Assembly (NCBI RefSeq): GCF_035046485.1
Contig: NC_085138.1
Span: forward strand, 360,099,238 to 360,163,237
Origin: Aedes albopictus
Taxonomy: Eukaryota > Arthropoda > Insecta > Diptera > Culicidae
Reading direction: 5' to 3'
Length of the DNA stretch: 64,000 nucleotides
Part shown: positions 39,301 through 49,746 of the stretch, one piece after another
Layout: every line of letters starts with the position of its first letter
How positions within the stretch are numbered: position 1 is the first letter of the stretch
Position numbers and translations under genes: made by a program
Notes under the pieces: generated by a model
What the model saw: the letters and a program-made list of their open reading frames with translations, nothing else
Told to the model about the DNA's origin: nothing
The model's database searches: none

Positions 39301-39622
39301 CTATTCTCATGTTCAAATAAGAAGAAAAAATATGCGTGAGAGACAGCATGAATTAACATTATTTACAGCTGAATTTAAATTGTGTTGAAAGCTACTGTTG
39401 CGTATACGTCTTCTATGTCATCATATGTGGTTGCTTCAAATTCATTCATCGATGCATTGTCCCGAGATTAATGTTAAACTATAAACAACTCGTGTTCGAG
39501 GAAACAAATTTGACAAAAATTTTATTGTTGACAAAAATGGAATGAAATGTTGACGAAATCGGATAGTGACAAAAACGGGTAGTGATAAAAACGAATAGTG
39601 ACAAAAACGGAACATACCTGTA

Positions 39623-40764
39623 GGATAATTTCCACGAAATTCCCTTCCCGGGAAGAGTGGACATCTGGATATCTGGAGAGAAGTATTTCAGACGGCATCG
39701 TATGTTACACTGATGGCTCCCTTCTCGAAGGTCGAGCAGGTGCTGGTGTTTATTCTCGTGAGCCTGCATCAGTCTTACTCACTTAGTAGACACTGCACCG
39801 TTTTTCAGGCCGAAATCTTTGCTCTTATGTGCGGACAGCAATCAGCACTTCAGCAGCACGTAATGGGCAAAGTAATATACTTCTGTTCAGATAGCCAGGC
39901 TGCTATTAAAGCACTTGCTTCGGCCAACTCCAGGTCGAAGATAGTTGTCGCTTGTCGAACTCAAATCGAGGAGCTGAATTCAGCAAACGCTGTTTACCTT
40001 CTATGGGTACCTGGCCATAATTCCATCGCTGGAAATGAATTGGCTGATGAGTTAGCTCGCACTGGAGCATCACATGACTTCATTGGTCCTGAGCCAGCTA
40101 TTCCGGTATCAAAGTGTTGGGTAAAGCTTCAGATTCGCACCTGGGCTGCCACTCAGCACAAACAATACTGGAATAGTTTGGAGTCATGTCGTCAAACATC
40201 TCATCTCTATGGGTGGCGAAGTATCTAACAAATCTGTCTAAGCATAATTGCAGCATGCTGGTCAAAGCGTTGACTGGCCACTGCCGACACAGCTATCACA
40301 ATATTCAGCAAGCTGATTCATTTGTATGTGATAGCTGTGAATCCGGTTATGGAACTTCGTATCATTTGATATGTAACTGTCCAGTTTTTGCGCAACTGCG
40401 TTTCCGAGTACTCGGTGAACACTTATTGAGTGAAACTGACTTTAGAAACCTGAATCTTCAGGACATTCTGCTGTTCTTGACTCGCTGTGGTAAAGAGCTA
40501 TAGGCTTTCTTTACGCTTTATGCGATATCACAGTGCCCTTTTCAGGGGCATTTGTGGCACGCTTATGCGATATTACAGTGTTCTTTTCAGGACGCCATGT
40601 GAATCCATTGTGGTACGCTTATGCGTGTATTAAGACCCTATTCCGTTACCTGTCCTTTTCCCTGTCCCATTCCTTCCCTTTTCCTTCCCTTCTCCCTCAG
40701 GTAAAAGATGAATAGACACGAGCCTGGCGATGGCACAAATTTCCCAAATGGAGGAGAACGTGCC
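39623..40764 (+). pseudogene. LOA-type element, piece 3 (RNase H, C-terminus and 3' UTR)
   Basis: RNase H motifs DGIVCYTDGS, FQAEIFAL, SDSQAAIKAL and GNELADELA run through two frames, with a frameshift near 39775. A Cys/His tail (CDSCES, YHLICNCPVF) ends in a stop near 40501. The 3' UTR has two ~58-bp repeats of CGCTTATGCGATATTACAGTG type, CCTTTTC-rich tracts, and ends near GGAGAACGTGCC. A 376-bp copy of this end occurs at 46155-46530. With pieces 1 and 2 this is one decayed insertion about 2.15 kb long. Confidence 0.85.
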
Positions 40765-40829
40765 AAACGTATAAGACTTTGGGCCGCCAATTTGTTGACG
40801 GCTGGTTTAATTTCCGTTCCATTAGGGAC

Positions 40830-40980
40830 ATTTCCTCGATTTCCTGTACATATTCTTGAAATAGCGGCGAAAGTAAGCTCTTCAATTAATTACTGTGGAA
40901 GTGTTCCAAGAACACTGTTAAAGAGAGGCGGGCTGCGTTCCAGTGGAAACGTATAGCCAGAAAGAAAAGGAAGAAGAATG
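40830..40980 (+). mobile_element. SINE-like 3' fragment
   Basis: GTACATATTC...AATTACTGTGGAAGTG..CAAGAACACT..AGAGAGGCGGGC resembles the second half of the SINEs in this window and ends in AAGGAAGAAGAA. No head, no TSD. Confidence 0.5.
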
Positions 40981-42060
40981 TTAGTAGACGTCCTATAGAC
41001 AAGGGGCTGAAAAATGGTGAGACGACAAGGAGCGTCCAACATAGCTATGGCCCTCACAAGTTCCTACCTCATGGTTCCACGGATCATACGTTGACAAAGA
41101 CCGTCAGCTAAGAGTTGTATGTTTCGCTGGTAATGCAGTCTTTATGACTTCAGCTAGATTGAGGAGGTACGTCCCGAGCGTCTGAAAGATTACAAACTGA
41201 TTCAACGGCAACAACTTTTAGCGCGAAACAATGGACAAGAATTGGAACTTGGAATGTAAGTATTAACCCTAGCCCAGCAGGGTAAACTGGCACAACTAGC
41301 CAATGAGGCATGCCGTATGAAGCTTGAGATCCTAGGACTAAGTGAAGTCTGTTGACCGAACTTTGGAGAATACAGATTGGCGTCAGGCCAAATTCTGTTA
41401 TACTCTGGCCTACGAGGTGAATACGCTCCTCGCCACCGTGGAGTTGATGACGTGGATTTCATCAAATCGACCACATCTGCATCAGCTGAAAATGGTGACG
41501 GAGCCTTCTTGATGTGCGTAACAAACGTAGCGCCGACATTGCGTCCGATTATCATCCCCTAATCGACGAGATCCAGCTGCGCATTGCTAGGATCCATCGA
41601 CAGGAGAAGAAAATCGGGCGCCGGTTCAAGCTACGCCGACTGGAAGACGCTGCGGTAAAATGGTCCTTCGACGAGGAGCTAGAGAACCGTGCTGCGGATA
41701 TTCCGGAAGGTGAAGGCGTAGAAGATCAATGGAGTGCCATCAAGAACTCCTTCATCGCCACTGGCGAGAATAATTTGAGTGTGTTACGCGCCCGGAGATA
41801 GCAGTAGATCATAGATGATACCCGGAGGAAGATAGAGGAGCGAAGGAACGACAAACCCACGATAGAGCGAGCGAAAACACGAGGAGCCAAAGCCGTATAC
41901 TATAGCCCGTCACTGCACTTCGTCTCGAGAAGGAAGTAAAACGCTCCTGTACATGAGATAAACGAACGAGGACGGGCTTTTTAGCCATTGAAGGCAAGAA
42001 AGCCGTAAATGTCGGCGACATTCGTCCGCTCTACGATGTCTCACTTCGCATTAGTGGGAC
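40981..42060 (+). pseudogene. Non-LTR endonuclease remnant with internal deletion
   Basis: From about 41215 the plus strand reads an AP-endonuclease start (TWNVSINPSPAGKLAQLAN, LEILGLSEVC, GQILLYSGLRGE). Near 41450-41500 it jumps to the end of the same domain and the following linker (RSADIASDYHPL, LENRAADIPEG, VEDQWSAIKNSF), so the middle of the domain is deleted. Stops and frame changes are frequent. 40981-41210 reads as unrecognised leader. The style is that of RTE- or CR1-like elements; RT is missing. Confidence 0.7.
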
Positions 42061-42065
42061 TAAGA

Positions 42066-43138
42066 AGAATACTACGCTGAGATAGTCGTATTCTCTTTTG
42101 GTTCAATAGTTACAGGTGTTTTTCTTAAAAAATCATAGTTTTTTGAAAAGGTGATATGATGGGTTGGGGCAAACATAGAATAGTTATTTATGTAACGAGT
42201 TGCAACTGCTTTTTATAAGGTACACCGGGGCAAGTTGAAACGGGTGGGGCAAGATGAAACACGAAGTTTTGAAATAAATTTCAATACAATTTGCAATTTT
42301 TTCTTTCGCTAAAAGATTGTTCGAATCAAAAACTATGTGTTATGGCATTCAAGCTTTTTACCACCATTGGATAACATCATGTTAACCCGCTGTTTCATCT
42401 TGCCCCACCCGTTTCAACTTGCCCTAGTGTACCTTAGTGAGGAAAAGTAATTCAATATTATAGTGCCAAGTTGCAAAAAAATATCTTTTGCCAGTATTCA
42501 AAATAAGAAATGTTGTTATAAAAATAGAGGGATGTTATTTTTGTAACTCAAGTAAAAACATACTTGAAAAGTGCCTATTTTTTTCTAAAAAAAAAACACG
42601 GAACGACGTAGCAATATTCTCAGCGCACGAAAATGCGCGTTTTTGGAAGCTCTAAAGTGGTTTTTTGACTACTTTGACGAGAAATTTGAAACAAAAAAGA
42701 TAAAGCAATAAAACGATTTGTTCTAGCGGCAACACCCTATGAAAACTATGGGAAAATGCTCCAAATATGGTCAAAACAGTTTAAACGCTTTATCTCTTTT
42801 GTTTCAAATTTCTCATCAAAGTTGTCTAAGAACCACTTTTAGAGGTCAGAAAACGCACATTTTCGTGCGCTGAAAATGTTACTACGTCATTCCGTTCAAA
42901 ATACATTGATGATTTTTAGAAAAATAGGCACTTTTCAAGTATTTCTTACTTGAGTTACAAAAATAAGACCCCTCTAATTTTTGATATGTTTTATAACAAA
43001 ATTTGTTTTTTTTTAATGCGGGCAAAAGATATTTTTGCCCCAACGCATCATAATATCACCTTTTCAGAAAACTATGATTTTTTAAGAAAAACACCTGTAA
43101 CTATTGAACCAAAAGAGATAACGACCATCTCAGCGAAA
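42066..43138. mobile_element. 1.07 kb foldback element
   Basis: The outer arms CGCTGAGATAGTCGT...TTTTGGTTCAATAGTTACAG at the left are inverted at 43080-43138. Further pairing runs through GAAAATGCGCGTTTT/AAACGCACATTTTCG and ATCTCTTTTGTTTCAAATTTC to a centre near 42720. TSD not found. Short frames are chance. The left arm carries the MITE at 42218-42434. Confidence 0.8.
42218..42434. mobile_element. 217-bp MITE nested in the foldback, TA duplication
   Basis: TIRs AGGTACACCGGGGCAAGTTG and its near-perfect inverse, continuing with GGGTGGGGCAAGATGAAAC on both sides. TA at 42216-42217 and 42435-42436. Confidence 0.85.
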
Positions 43139-44293
43139 CGGCGCGCAAATGCTCTACAAGTGTTTCTCGGCCGACTCTGATGAAAAATCAAAACTGAAAA
43201 AGTTAATGCCAGAAAACCGATTTTTCTTGAACCACCCTAAGTTTATTCAGAAAAATATCTCTAGATCGGTCAATTTTAAAGCTACATAAAAACTGTCTTC
43301 AGCAAACTTGCTCAAAATTGATAGATCTTGTTGAACTTTTCCGAAGAATCTATATAGTTATTCTTGCAAATAAAAAAGTTTGGTTTCCAATTTATTTGAA
43401 AATATAGACCACCCTAATTTTCATGTACATTGAAAAGGAGGCCTTATTTTAAGGAACAACTTTGTAGAAGACCATATTTGTATAAAAAATCCTTTGAAGG
43501 CGCTGAATGCATCTTTCCTCGTAAATCTGGTTCGTGGACCACTGTGCAGTGGAGTCTCAACATAGTAACAAAGAAAGTCGATCGAAATTTTATCTGGCCA
43601 CAGGTCAAGGCGATAGTGGGCAATCGTCCAGGATGGGGATCTCTCAATTCGGCCTCCTGTAGCACCATGGGTGCTCACTTGGGACTGAAAGTAATAGTAG
43701 TTGGTTTCGTAAATTTAGCTCATAAAATGTCATTTAAATTCTTGTTCAACATAAATGGAATAACTCCAAACATCTCTCAACTATTACGCCACACACGTAT
43801 CATAACGCCGCCATACGATCGCCCAAGTCATAGTTTTTTTCTCACACTAATTTATGTCGGAACAAATGATCATCATCACATCATAGCCGACCACCTGCCT
43901 GCCAGTGTCTGTTGGTCGGTCGGCATCAGTCATGTCATGATCCCCCAGAAAAGCACTCACTTCCTTACGATTACGATAATTGCCCTCTGCTGCCACCTAC
44001 CTACCATAACTCGGCGTTTATATTTCCTCTCCTACGTAATGTGTGTTCGTTCATATATCCCTCAATGATTAACCACTTTTCGTATTCGTACATCAGCATT
44101 GCGTCAACACGAGATATGATGGACCCTACATGTGTCAACCTCATATGTAAGATTACCAGAGTATTTAAAATTAAAAACAAAATAAATTAAAAAAAAAATT
44201 GGCTAACGAATCATTTCAAGGAAGACTTCACTTTCTCATTTGATTTACAGAAGACAATTTTAGAAATATAGTGTGCAAAAAGATGATACGTAC
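43139..44293. other. No gene supported
   Basis: 43190-43430 resembles foldback-type AT-rich repeat (phrases CACCCTAA, TAGATCTTGTTG). 43430-44068 contains a 212-codon plus-strand frame. It has no domain and an uneven, Ser/His/Ile-rich composition, and its first part overlaps a repeat-like segment, so it is not called a gene. Confidence 0.35.
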
Positions 44294-44513
44294 CCCAACC
44301 CGAACGGGCATACCATGGATGTCCCAGTATCATCTCCCATACATTCAACACCGGTAATTTCTTGGTTATTACTCCATCACGCGTAACCAACTTGTACTGC
44401 GATCGGAAGCATTTTTTCTGTGTTTCTCCCATCCCCAATCTTTCGATCTTCGCGAGATCTTTACCGTATTTGCGCAGATCATCACCCGCAGCCCGCATCT
44501 TAGCTCGCTCTTG
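44294..44513 (-). CDS. Candidate internal coding exon, unrecognised protein
   Basis: On the minus strand an open segment of 73 codons plus one base is flanked by CTTCAG at its start (44514-44519) and GGG then GTACGTATC at its end (donor at 44292-44293). The peptide is compositionally protein-like, with a basic start (QERAKMRAAGDDLRKYGKD), CFRSQYKLVTRDGV, and VLNVWEMILGHPWYARSGWG at the end. I do not recognise the family. The polypyrimidine tract before the acceptor is weak. Partner exons were not located; an old transposase exon is an alternative. Confidence 0.4.
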
Positions 44514-44831
44514 CTGAAGCATACATAGATCAGCGAATATGTGCTACTATGTCGTGTCGGGGTTCTCATCACGTGCACCCGGCAGCATAATTAGTCCCGC
44601 ACGACGACGGCCAAACATAGACGCTACCTATGGACAGAGGGACTTGTACTTTCTTTGAGTGGCGATTTCGCGACGTCGTCTTGTGCTACTTTGTATTTCA
44701 CATTTCACTGGGGTTCCTCTAGATTGAGGGAGATGGCGTGAAATGCTTCCTACAGCCGGGAAAGCATATTCCTTTGTTTCTGACAATTTGACAAGAAGGC
44801 ATAACACCAGTTCGACAAGGAGTGTCACCGA

Positions 44832-45227
44832 TTGACGAACGAGAAGAATGCTGCCAGGTGTAATGCTTATGGCCTGTATTTGACTCAACAGGAAGCGGTT
44901 CTGCTAGAAAAGATACGGACCCGTCGCTTCAAGCAATGGCAGCACGAAGAGAGTGTGATAGGTGAAGCACAGGAAAGCATGGATCGGAAGGATATGCAGA
45001 GATCTTTATTAAAATGTCAATCTATAGGACTGCGCGAGTACTTACCATGTAACCATGGCCTTGAAGGAACACAAGTCATTGATGTCATCCAGCTTGGGAG
45101 AGTACTTTATACACATTTGTTGGATGGTAAATATGAAGGTGTACCCAGGAATAGGATTGACATAGTTGATGATGGCCAAGCAGATGAACTATCAATACTG
45201 GATGAAATTGGAAAGGCTCCAAATTAG
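44832..45227 (+). CDS. Unrecognised open frame, 131 codons
   Basis: The product is hydrophilic, with a Glu/Gln-rich middle (FKQWQHEESVIGEAQESM) and an acidic end (IVDDGQADELSILDE). No domain recognised. Its start is arbitrary, and nothing around it suggests promoter or splice partners. It might be host-derived or part of an unrecognised transposon. Confidence 0.25.
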   Translation: MTNEKNAARCNAYGLYLTQQEAVLLEKIRTRRFKQWQHEESVIGEAQESMDRKDMQRSLLKCQSIGLREYLPCNHGLEGTQVIDVIQLGRVLYTHLLDGKYEGVPRNRIDIVDDGQADELSILDEIGKAPN

Positions 45228-45349
45228 CAGGAAAACATAAAAGCTGCTGGGAAGGACAGTGAGCTTACTCTCGGCGTACAAGATACAGTCCAGTGTCCTG
45301 TGCTATAGACTGAGACCACTTCAGGAGTCCTTCGTAGGCAAATTTTAGG

Positions 45350-46835
45350 CTTCTTTATTTCGTCAATCCAACGTAGACTAGTACATAGACATAAACATAT
45401 ACATAAATTTTGTTTTCTATTTCTAATGCATTTTATTATTTTTTCATAGGGGTCTAAAAAGTAGTTCGTTCAAACTATGCGTGTCTATTTCTGTTGTTAT
45501 TGAAATATTGTTTCAGATTATGCCAAGACATTGCAAAGTCAATCATTTCGCAATGTTCATTATAGATTGACATCATTTGATTAATTGGTCCAAATTTAGC
45601 GTAATCCGTCCGATTATAACAAGTTTTAAAAGGTGTTCGACTACGAAGACGCCGTGTAGGCGCATAGAAATTGAATTTAGATAAAATTTCAGATGAGTAA
45701 ATTTGTTGCGAAATAATATCATTTACAAATGAGATCATGGCGATCTCACGACGCTCTTTTAATGTCTGAATGTTTATAAGCATGCAGCGTGCTTCATATG
45801 ATGGAAGAGGAAATATTGTCCAACCTAGTTTCCGAAGAGCGTATAATAGAAATTGTTTTTGTACTGATTCTATCCTGTCGATGTGCGTTATTCTGAAAGG
45901 GGACCAGACAACGCTGCAATATTCCAGAACTGACCTCACATAAGAAATGTACAGAGTTTTTATTGTATACGGGTCTTCAAAATTGTAGCTGAAGCGTTTT
46001 ATAAACCCAAGCATATTATTGGCTCTATGGATGATCGTATTGTAATGGCCTGTGAAAGTTAGTTTAGAATCCAAAATAACTCCTAGATCCCTTACTCTTT
46101 CACATGTTTCTACTTCTTGGTTTCCTAAAGCAATTGCGCTAGTAGGTGTGCTTATTAAGTGAAACTGACTTCAGAAACCTGAATCTTCAGGACGTTCTGT
46201 TGTTCTTGACCCGCTGTGGTAAAGAGCTATAGGCTCTCTTTACGCTTTATGCATTATCACAGTGTCCTTCTCAGGGCGCTGTTCGAACCCATTGTGGCAC
46301 GCTTATGCGTTATTACAGTGTCCTTTTCAGGACGCTATGTGAACCCATTGTGGTACGCTTTTGCGAGTATGACGATCCTATTCCCTTACCTGTCCTTTTC
46401 CATGTCCTATCCTTTTTCCTTCCCTTCTCCGTCAGGTAAATGATGAATAGGCTCGTGTTCATGGCGATGGCACAAATTTCCCGAATGGAGGAGAACGTGC
46501 CTCTAGAGCCGACCTACTGATACCTGATACCTAGTAGGTGTGCTTAGTTTTCTGCTAAAAGTTATTAAATTACACTTTTTAACATTCAGCTGCAATAAGC
46601 TTTTAGAGCACCATTTGTAAAAAATATGAATTTCCTTCTGAAATATACTTATATCTTGGTTATTCCTGATTTCCAAAAAGAGCTTCATGTCATCAGCATA
46701 GATAAGTAATTTGACTTTTTCAAGAATGAAGGAAATGTCATTTACGTAAAGTATGAAAAAAAAAAAAAAAAAGATCATCCTTATGAACAACTCCGGTGTC
46801 GATACCAACACCAACCAAATTTTAAACTCAGGCAA
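45350..46835 (-). pseudogene. Jockey/CR1-type non-LTR element, 3' part, interrupted
   Basis: From 46835 down the minus strand reads a partial RT (LYVNDISFIL, IYADDMKLFLE, LNVKKCNLITFSR), then after the LOA insert resumes with DSKLTFTGHYNTIIHR, YVRSVLEYCSVVWSP and a 199-codon frame to the stop at 45475. The 3' UTR includes ATAAA-type signals near 45350-45360. A poly(T) run near 46760 (T on the minus strand) replaces part of the RT. The 5' part is absent. Clade is judged from RT style only. Confidence 0.8.
46155..46530 (+). mobile_element. 5'-truncated copy of the LOA-type element
   Basis: Corresponds to the last codons and 3' UTR of the LOA element at 40420-40764, including the two CGCTTATGCG...ACAGTGTCC repeats, and ends in a CTGATAC tandem tail. 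The 16-bp duplication CTAGTAGGTGTGCTTA lies at 46139-46154 and 46531-46546. It is inserted in the Jockey/CR1-type RT. Confidence 0.92.
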
Positions 46836-46892
46836 GTGATCAGGAAAACAAATCTATTTTTAGGTGATCAGGAAAACAAATCTATTTGCAAC
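46836..46892. repeat. Tandem duplication of ~29 bp
   Basis: GTGATCAGGAAAACAAATCT occurs twice in direct succession, each followed by ATTT. Confidence 0.8.
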
Positions 46893-47006
46893 TAGGTATG
46901 TTTTCGCTACCAAGAGAGCTAGTTTTGCAGTAAATTGTCCACCAAGTATAGATCATATGCACAACTTCTCCAAATACAATTCACTGAAACCTCTTTATAT
47001 GCATGT

Positions 47007-47272
47007 TTCTTCTTCTTCTTTATGGCTCTACGTCCCCACTGGAACTTGGCCTGCCTCGCTTCAACTTAGTGTTATTTGAGCACTTCCACAGTTTTTAATT
47101 GAAAGTCTTTCTTTGCCTGTCTTTGCATGAATTTGTATATTGTGAGGCAAGTACAATGATACACTATGCCCAGGGAATCGAGAAAATTTTCACGACCGGA
47201 ACGGGAATCGAACCCGCCGTCTCCGGAATGGCGATCCATAGGCTTAACCACTAGACTAACTGGAGACCCCAT
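47007..47272 (-). mobile_element. Second tRNA-derived SINE family, minus strand
   Basis: The right end is the tRNA-like head on the minus strand, with A-box TAGTCTAGTGG and B-box GGTTCGATTCC. The body with TATACAAATTCATGCAAAGACAGG and the end AGGCAGGCCAAGTTCC match the plus-strand copy at 63363-63626. Confidence 0.85.
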
Positions 47273-47393
47273 GCATGTTATTTTTATGCACTTTTCATTT
47301 GTGCACCTTTTTTATGCCCTGCATAAAAAGTGGGAAAGCTACTCAGAAGTCAGAACCAATAATTGTGCATAAGAAAATTTAATATAGACGGTA

Positions 47394-48190
47394 ACTATTA
47401 CAACGGCTACCAGGGGTGTTTATAGGGGGAGAAAAGGGAGGTTGCAGGGGCGTTTCAGAGGGTGCCAAGGTGTTTCTGCGAGGTGCCAGGAATTTTCAGG
47501 GGGGTTTTCGGGAGCCTCAGGGGGTTTTCGAAAGTATTTCAGAGAGTTTCAGATGATTTTCGACAGGCTTAGGCTTTGGAGGCGTTACAGTTACGTTTTC
47601 GGGGGTTTCCAAGGGTCTCATATGCGTAACATGCTGCTCGAGGGAGTTTTAGAGGGATTTTGAAGGCATTACAGGAAATTTCAGAGCATTTTCGGCTGGA
47701 TTCAGAGGCGTTTTCTGGAGTTTCTGAGGTTTCCAGGTGCATTAAGTGGGGTCCGAGGGAGTTCTAGGGGGATTTTGGAGGGATTTCAGGAAGTTTTAGA
47801 GCATTTTTGAGAGGATTCAAAGGCGTTACGGAGGCGTTTTCGTGCCCCTGGAATACTATCAAACGCCCCTAAAACCTCTAGGAATGCCCTTAACTCTTGA
47901 GCAGTCGCGTCTTCGGCAAGCCTCAGCTACATCACGCACACGCTGTGTACCGCAAGCGCGCTTTTTTCATAGTGCGTGTACTCAGTACACGACGCGACCG
48001 CTCCCGGGTTAAATGTTCCTGAAACCCCTTGAAACTCTCTGAAATTACTTTGTAATGCTTTGAAACGCCCCTCAAATCCCTTGTAGCGCCCTTAAAAGGC
48101 TTCTAAGATCCCCTGGAACAACCCCCTGGAACGCTACTGAAGCCCCTCGGGACCTTTTTGGGCTATCTGGGAGCTTTCAGGAACCCCCCT
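47394..48190. repeat. G-rich degenerate array turning into its complement
   Basis: The left half repeats GGGGTTTTCGGGAG- and TTTCAGAG-like phrases. From about 47850 the complementary phrases dominate (CCCCTGAAAC, GGGACC changes to CCTGGAAC), so the two halves could form a loose hairpin. The TTAA-flanked MITE sits at the turning point. Confidence 0.55.
47894..48008. mobile_element. 115-bp MITE with TTAA target (piggyBac type)
   Basis: TTAA at 47890-47893 and 48009-48012. The right TIR read inward is CCCGGGAGCGGTCGCGTC and the left is CTCTTGAGCAGTCGCGTC. It has the same length and similar ends as the copy at 57288-57402. Confidence 0.8.
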
Positions 48191-49383
48191 TAGCCCCATC
48201 TCAAATGCCCAGGAGCAAGATTTGGTCTCGCGAATTAGATTTCCTCATTAAAGCCCAAACTTAAATTATATGCACAAATTTCCCTCTTTTTATGCCTTTT
48301 TTTAATTTTTGCACATTTTTAATTTATACAGCCATGTGCATAAAAAGAGGTTCCAGTGTTGTATACTAAAACATTGCGTAATTCTAAAAATGTTTATTTT
48401 TAAAATAGTGTCCTATGAATAGGGTGCTGGACAGATATATGTCTGAAGAAACACACTGAACATCGTTCTATGTTCGCAAAGCTTTAATGAGGATGACAGC
48501 GTTTTACCCAACTCATCCCCCTACGAGGTAGGTCCCACCAGGTTGGTTGATGCGGATCGGTCATAACAGCCTTTCCCCAATAGGATCCCATCTTCGTCAC
48601 GACCGACAACGATGTTGGCTTGTAACCAGGCTTGGAAAGCGTCAGCGTCAACACGGGTCGTCACGCGAATTTTACAGAAATGCCTCTCTCAATGTCATCG
48701 AATCGGGAGACAATGACCAAGAGAGTCTAACAATATTCGCTCATTTTTCGGTCACGACGGAGCGTGACATGGTTGTAAACAAGGCAACTACTACAACATT
48801 CATGGATTTTGTCGCTATTTAAATCCTTTAAAGCATGAATGTATGTCCTCTCTATCTGTTCAATACAACGGCTAGCCTAAATTTGCTTGAACCAGGTGAA
48901 AATTTTAATTTCAAAACAATATGATAATTTCCGTCATGACGCTTGATCATTGCAAAATGACATGACGAAGTGCGCGAATGCTCGTTTTGTCTTGTGACGA
49001 TGAAAGAGCCAACTTGTTCATCGTCATGGGAAGCTCACGACCAATAACAGCGCTGCTTGTAACTCTTCTTTACCCTATCTCTATTAACCTTTCCTTCTTT
49101 CCTCTTTATGCATCTTGCTTGGTGCGTGGTAGTACGATTGACCAGATAACCCTCGTACAAGTTGCGTAATACGACGACAACATGTCTAATTATTGTCAGC
49201 GGCTTGTTAAAGTCCAATAAATATAACGGAGAAATGTTAAACACTTTTGCAAGTTGTAAGCTGTTACCCACCCGCTTTAGCTGTCTTCTCCTATTTACTT
49301 CTGCGTATGAGATTAATTTAAATCCGTAATAACTATTATCATAGGTGCCTATGTATGGGTCGTGAGAAAAGTGATACATTTAA
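48191..49383. other. No gene supported
   Basis: 48270-48360 and 47275-47340 share GCATAAAAAG/CTTTTTATGC phrases and may be ends of an old element around the G-rich array. 48540-49140 holds short frames of 63-91 codons without motifs. Confidence 0.35.
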
Positions 49384-49387
49384 GCAT

Positions 49388-49517
49388 AGGCGCCAACTTA
49401 GGGGGGGCAAGCATCGTTTTGCCCCCCCAATATTTGACGATTTTTCGATTTTCCCATACAAAAAATCAGAAAAACCAGGCTTTGCCCCCCCAATAATTTG
49501 GCCAAGTTGGCGCGTCT
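49388..49517. mobile_element. 130-bp MITE
   Basis: Ends AGGCGCCAACTTAGGGGGGG and, inverted at the right, AGACGCGCCAACTTGG followed by the GGGGGGGCAAAG block. A GCAT direct repeat at 49384-49387 and 49518-49521 may be the duplication. Confidence 0.6.
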
Positions 49518-49746
49518 GCATTTAAGTTTTTATATAGTACATTCAAAGCACGTGACAATGAGGTAACTTATCATTACATATTTATTTTTACCGAAATATT
49601 TTAAACAGTGGTAACTCCCTTTTAGCGATTACCTTTTGAAATTCTTCTCAAGTAACACAAAACCTCTTAAAATACATCATAATGAAATTTAAATCTAAAG
49701 ACTCAAATAGAAGAAATCATGGCAGAGGCGGAAAATGAGTTAACTA

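Larger units (their letters stand above)
35512..39620. mobile_element. 4.1 kb TIR-ended insert, TA target duplication, non-coding
   Basis: The left end reads GGTATGTTCCGTTTTTATCA, and the right end is the complement of CAGGTATGTTCCGTTTTTGTCA (two extra bases). Subterminal repeats of the form GTGAYAAAAACGGAA occur at both ends. TA lies at 35510-35511 and 39621-39622; removing it rejoins the LOA frame. Inside are a degenerate TTTCTCCAGAATTTC array, a MITE, a Feilai-type SINE, a SINE fragment and an ATT microsatellite. No transposase was seen. It may be a non-autonomous Tc1/mariner/pogo-like element or a mosaic of several insertions. Confidence 0.7.

Noticed and set aside
43430..44068. 212-codon plus-strand gene
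   Set aside because: No recognisable motif, composition unlike a folded protein, overlaps repeat-like sequence at its start.
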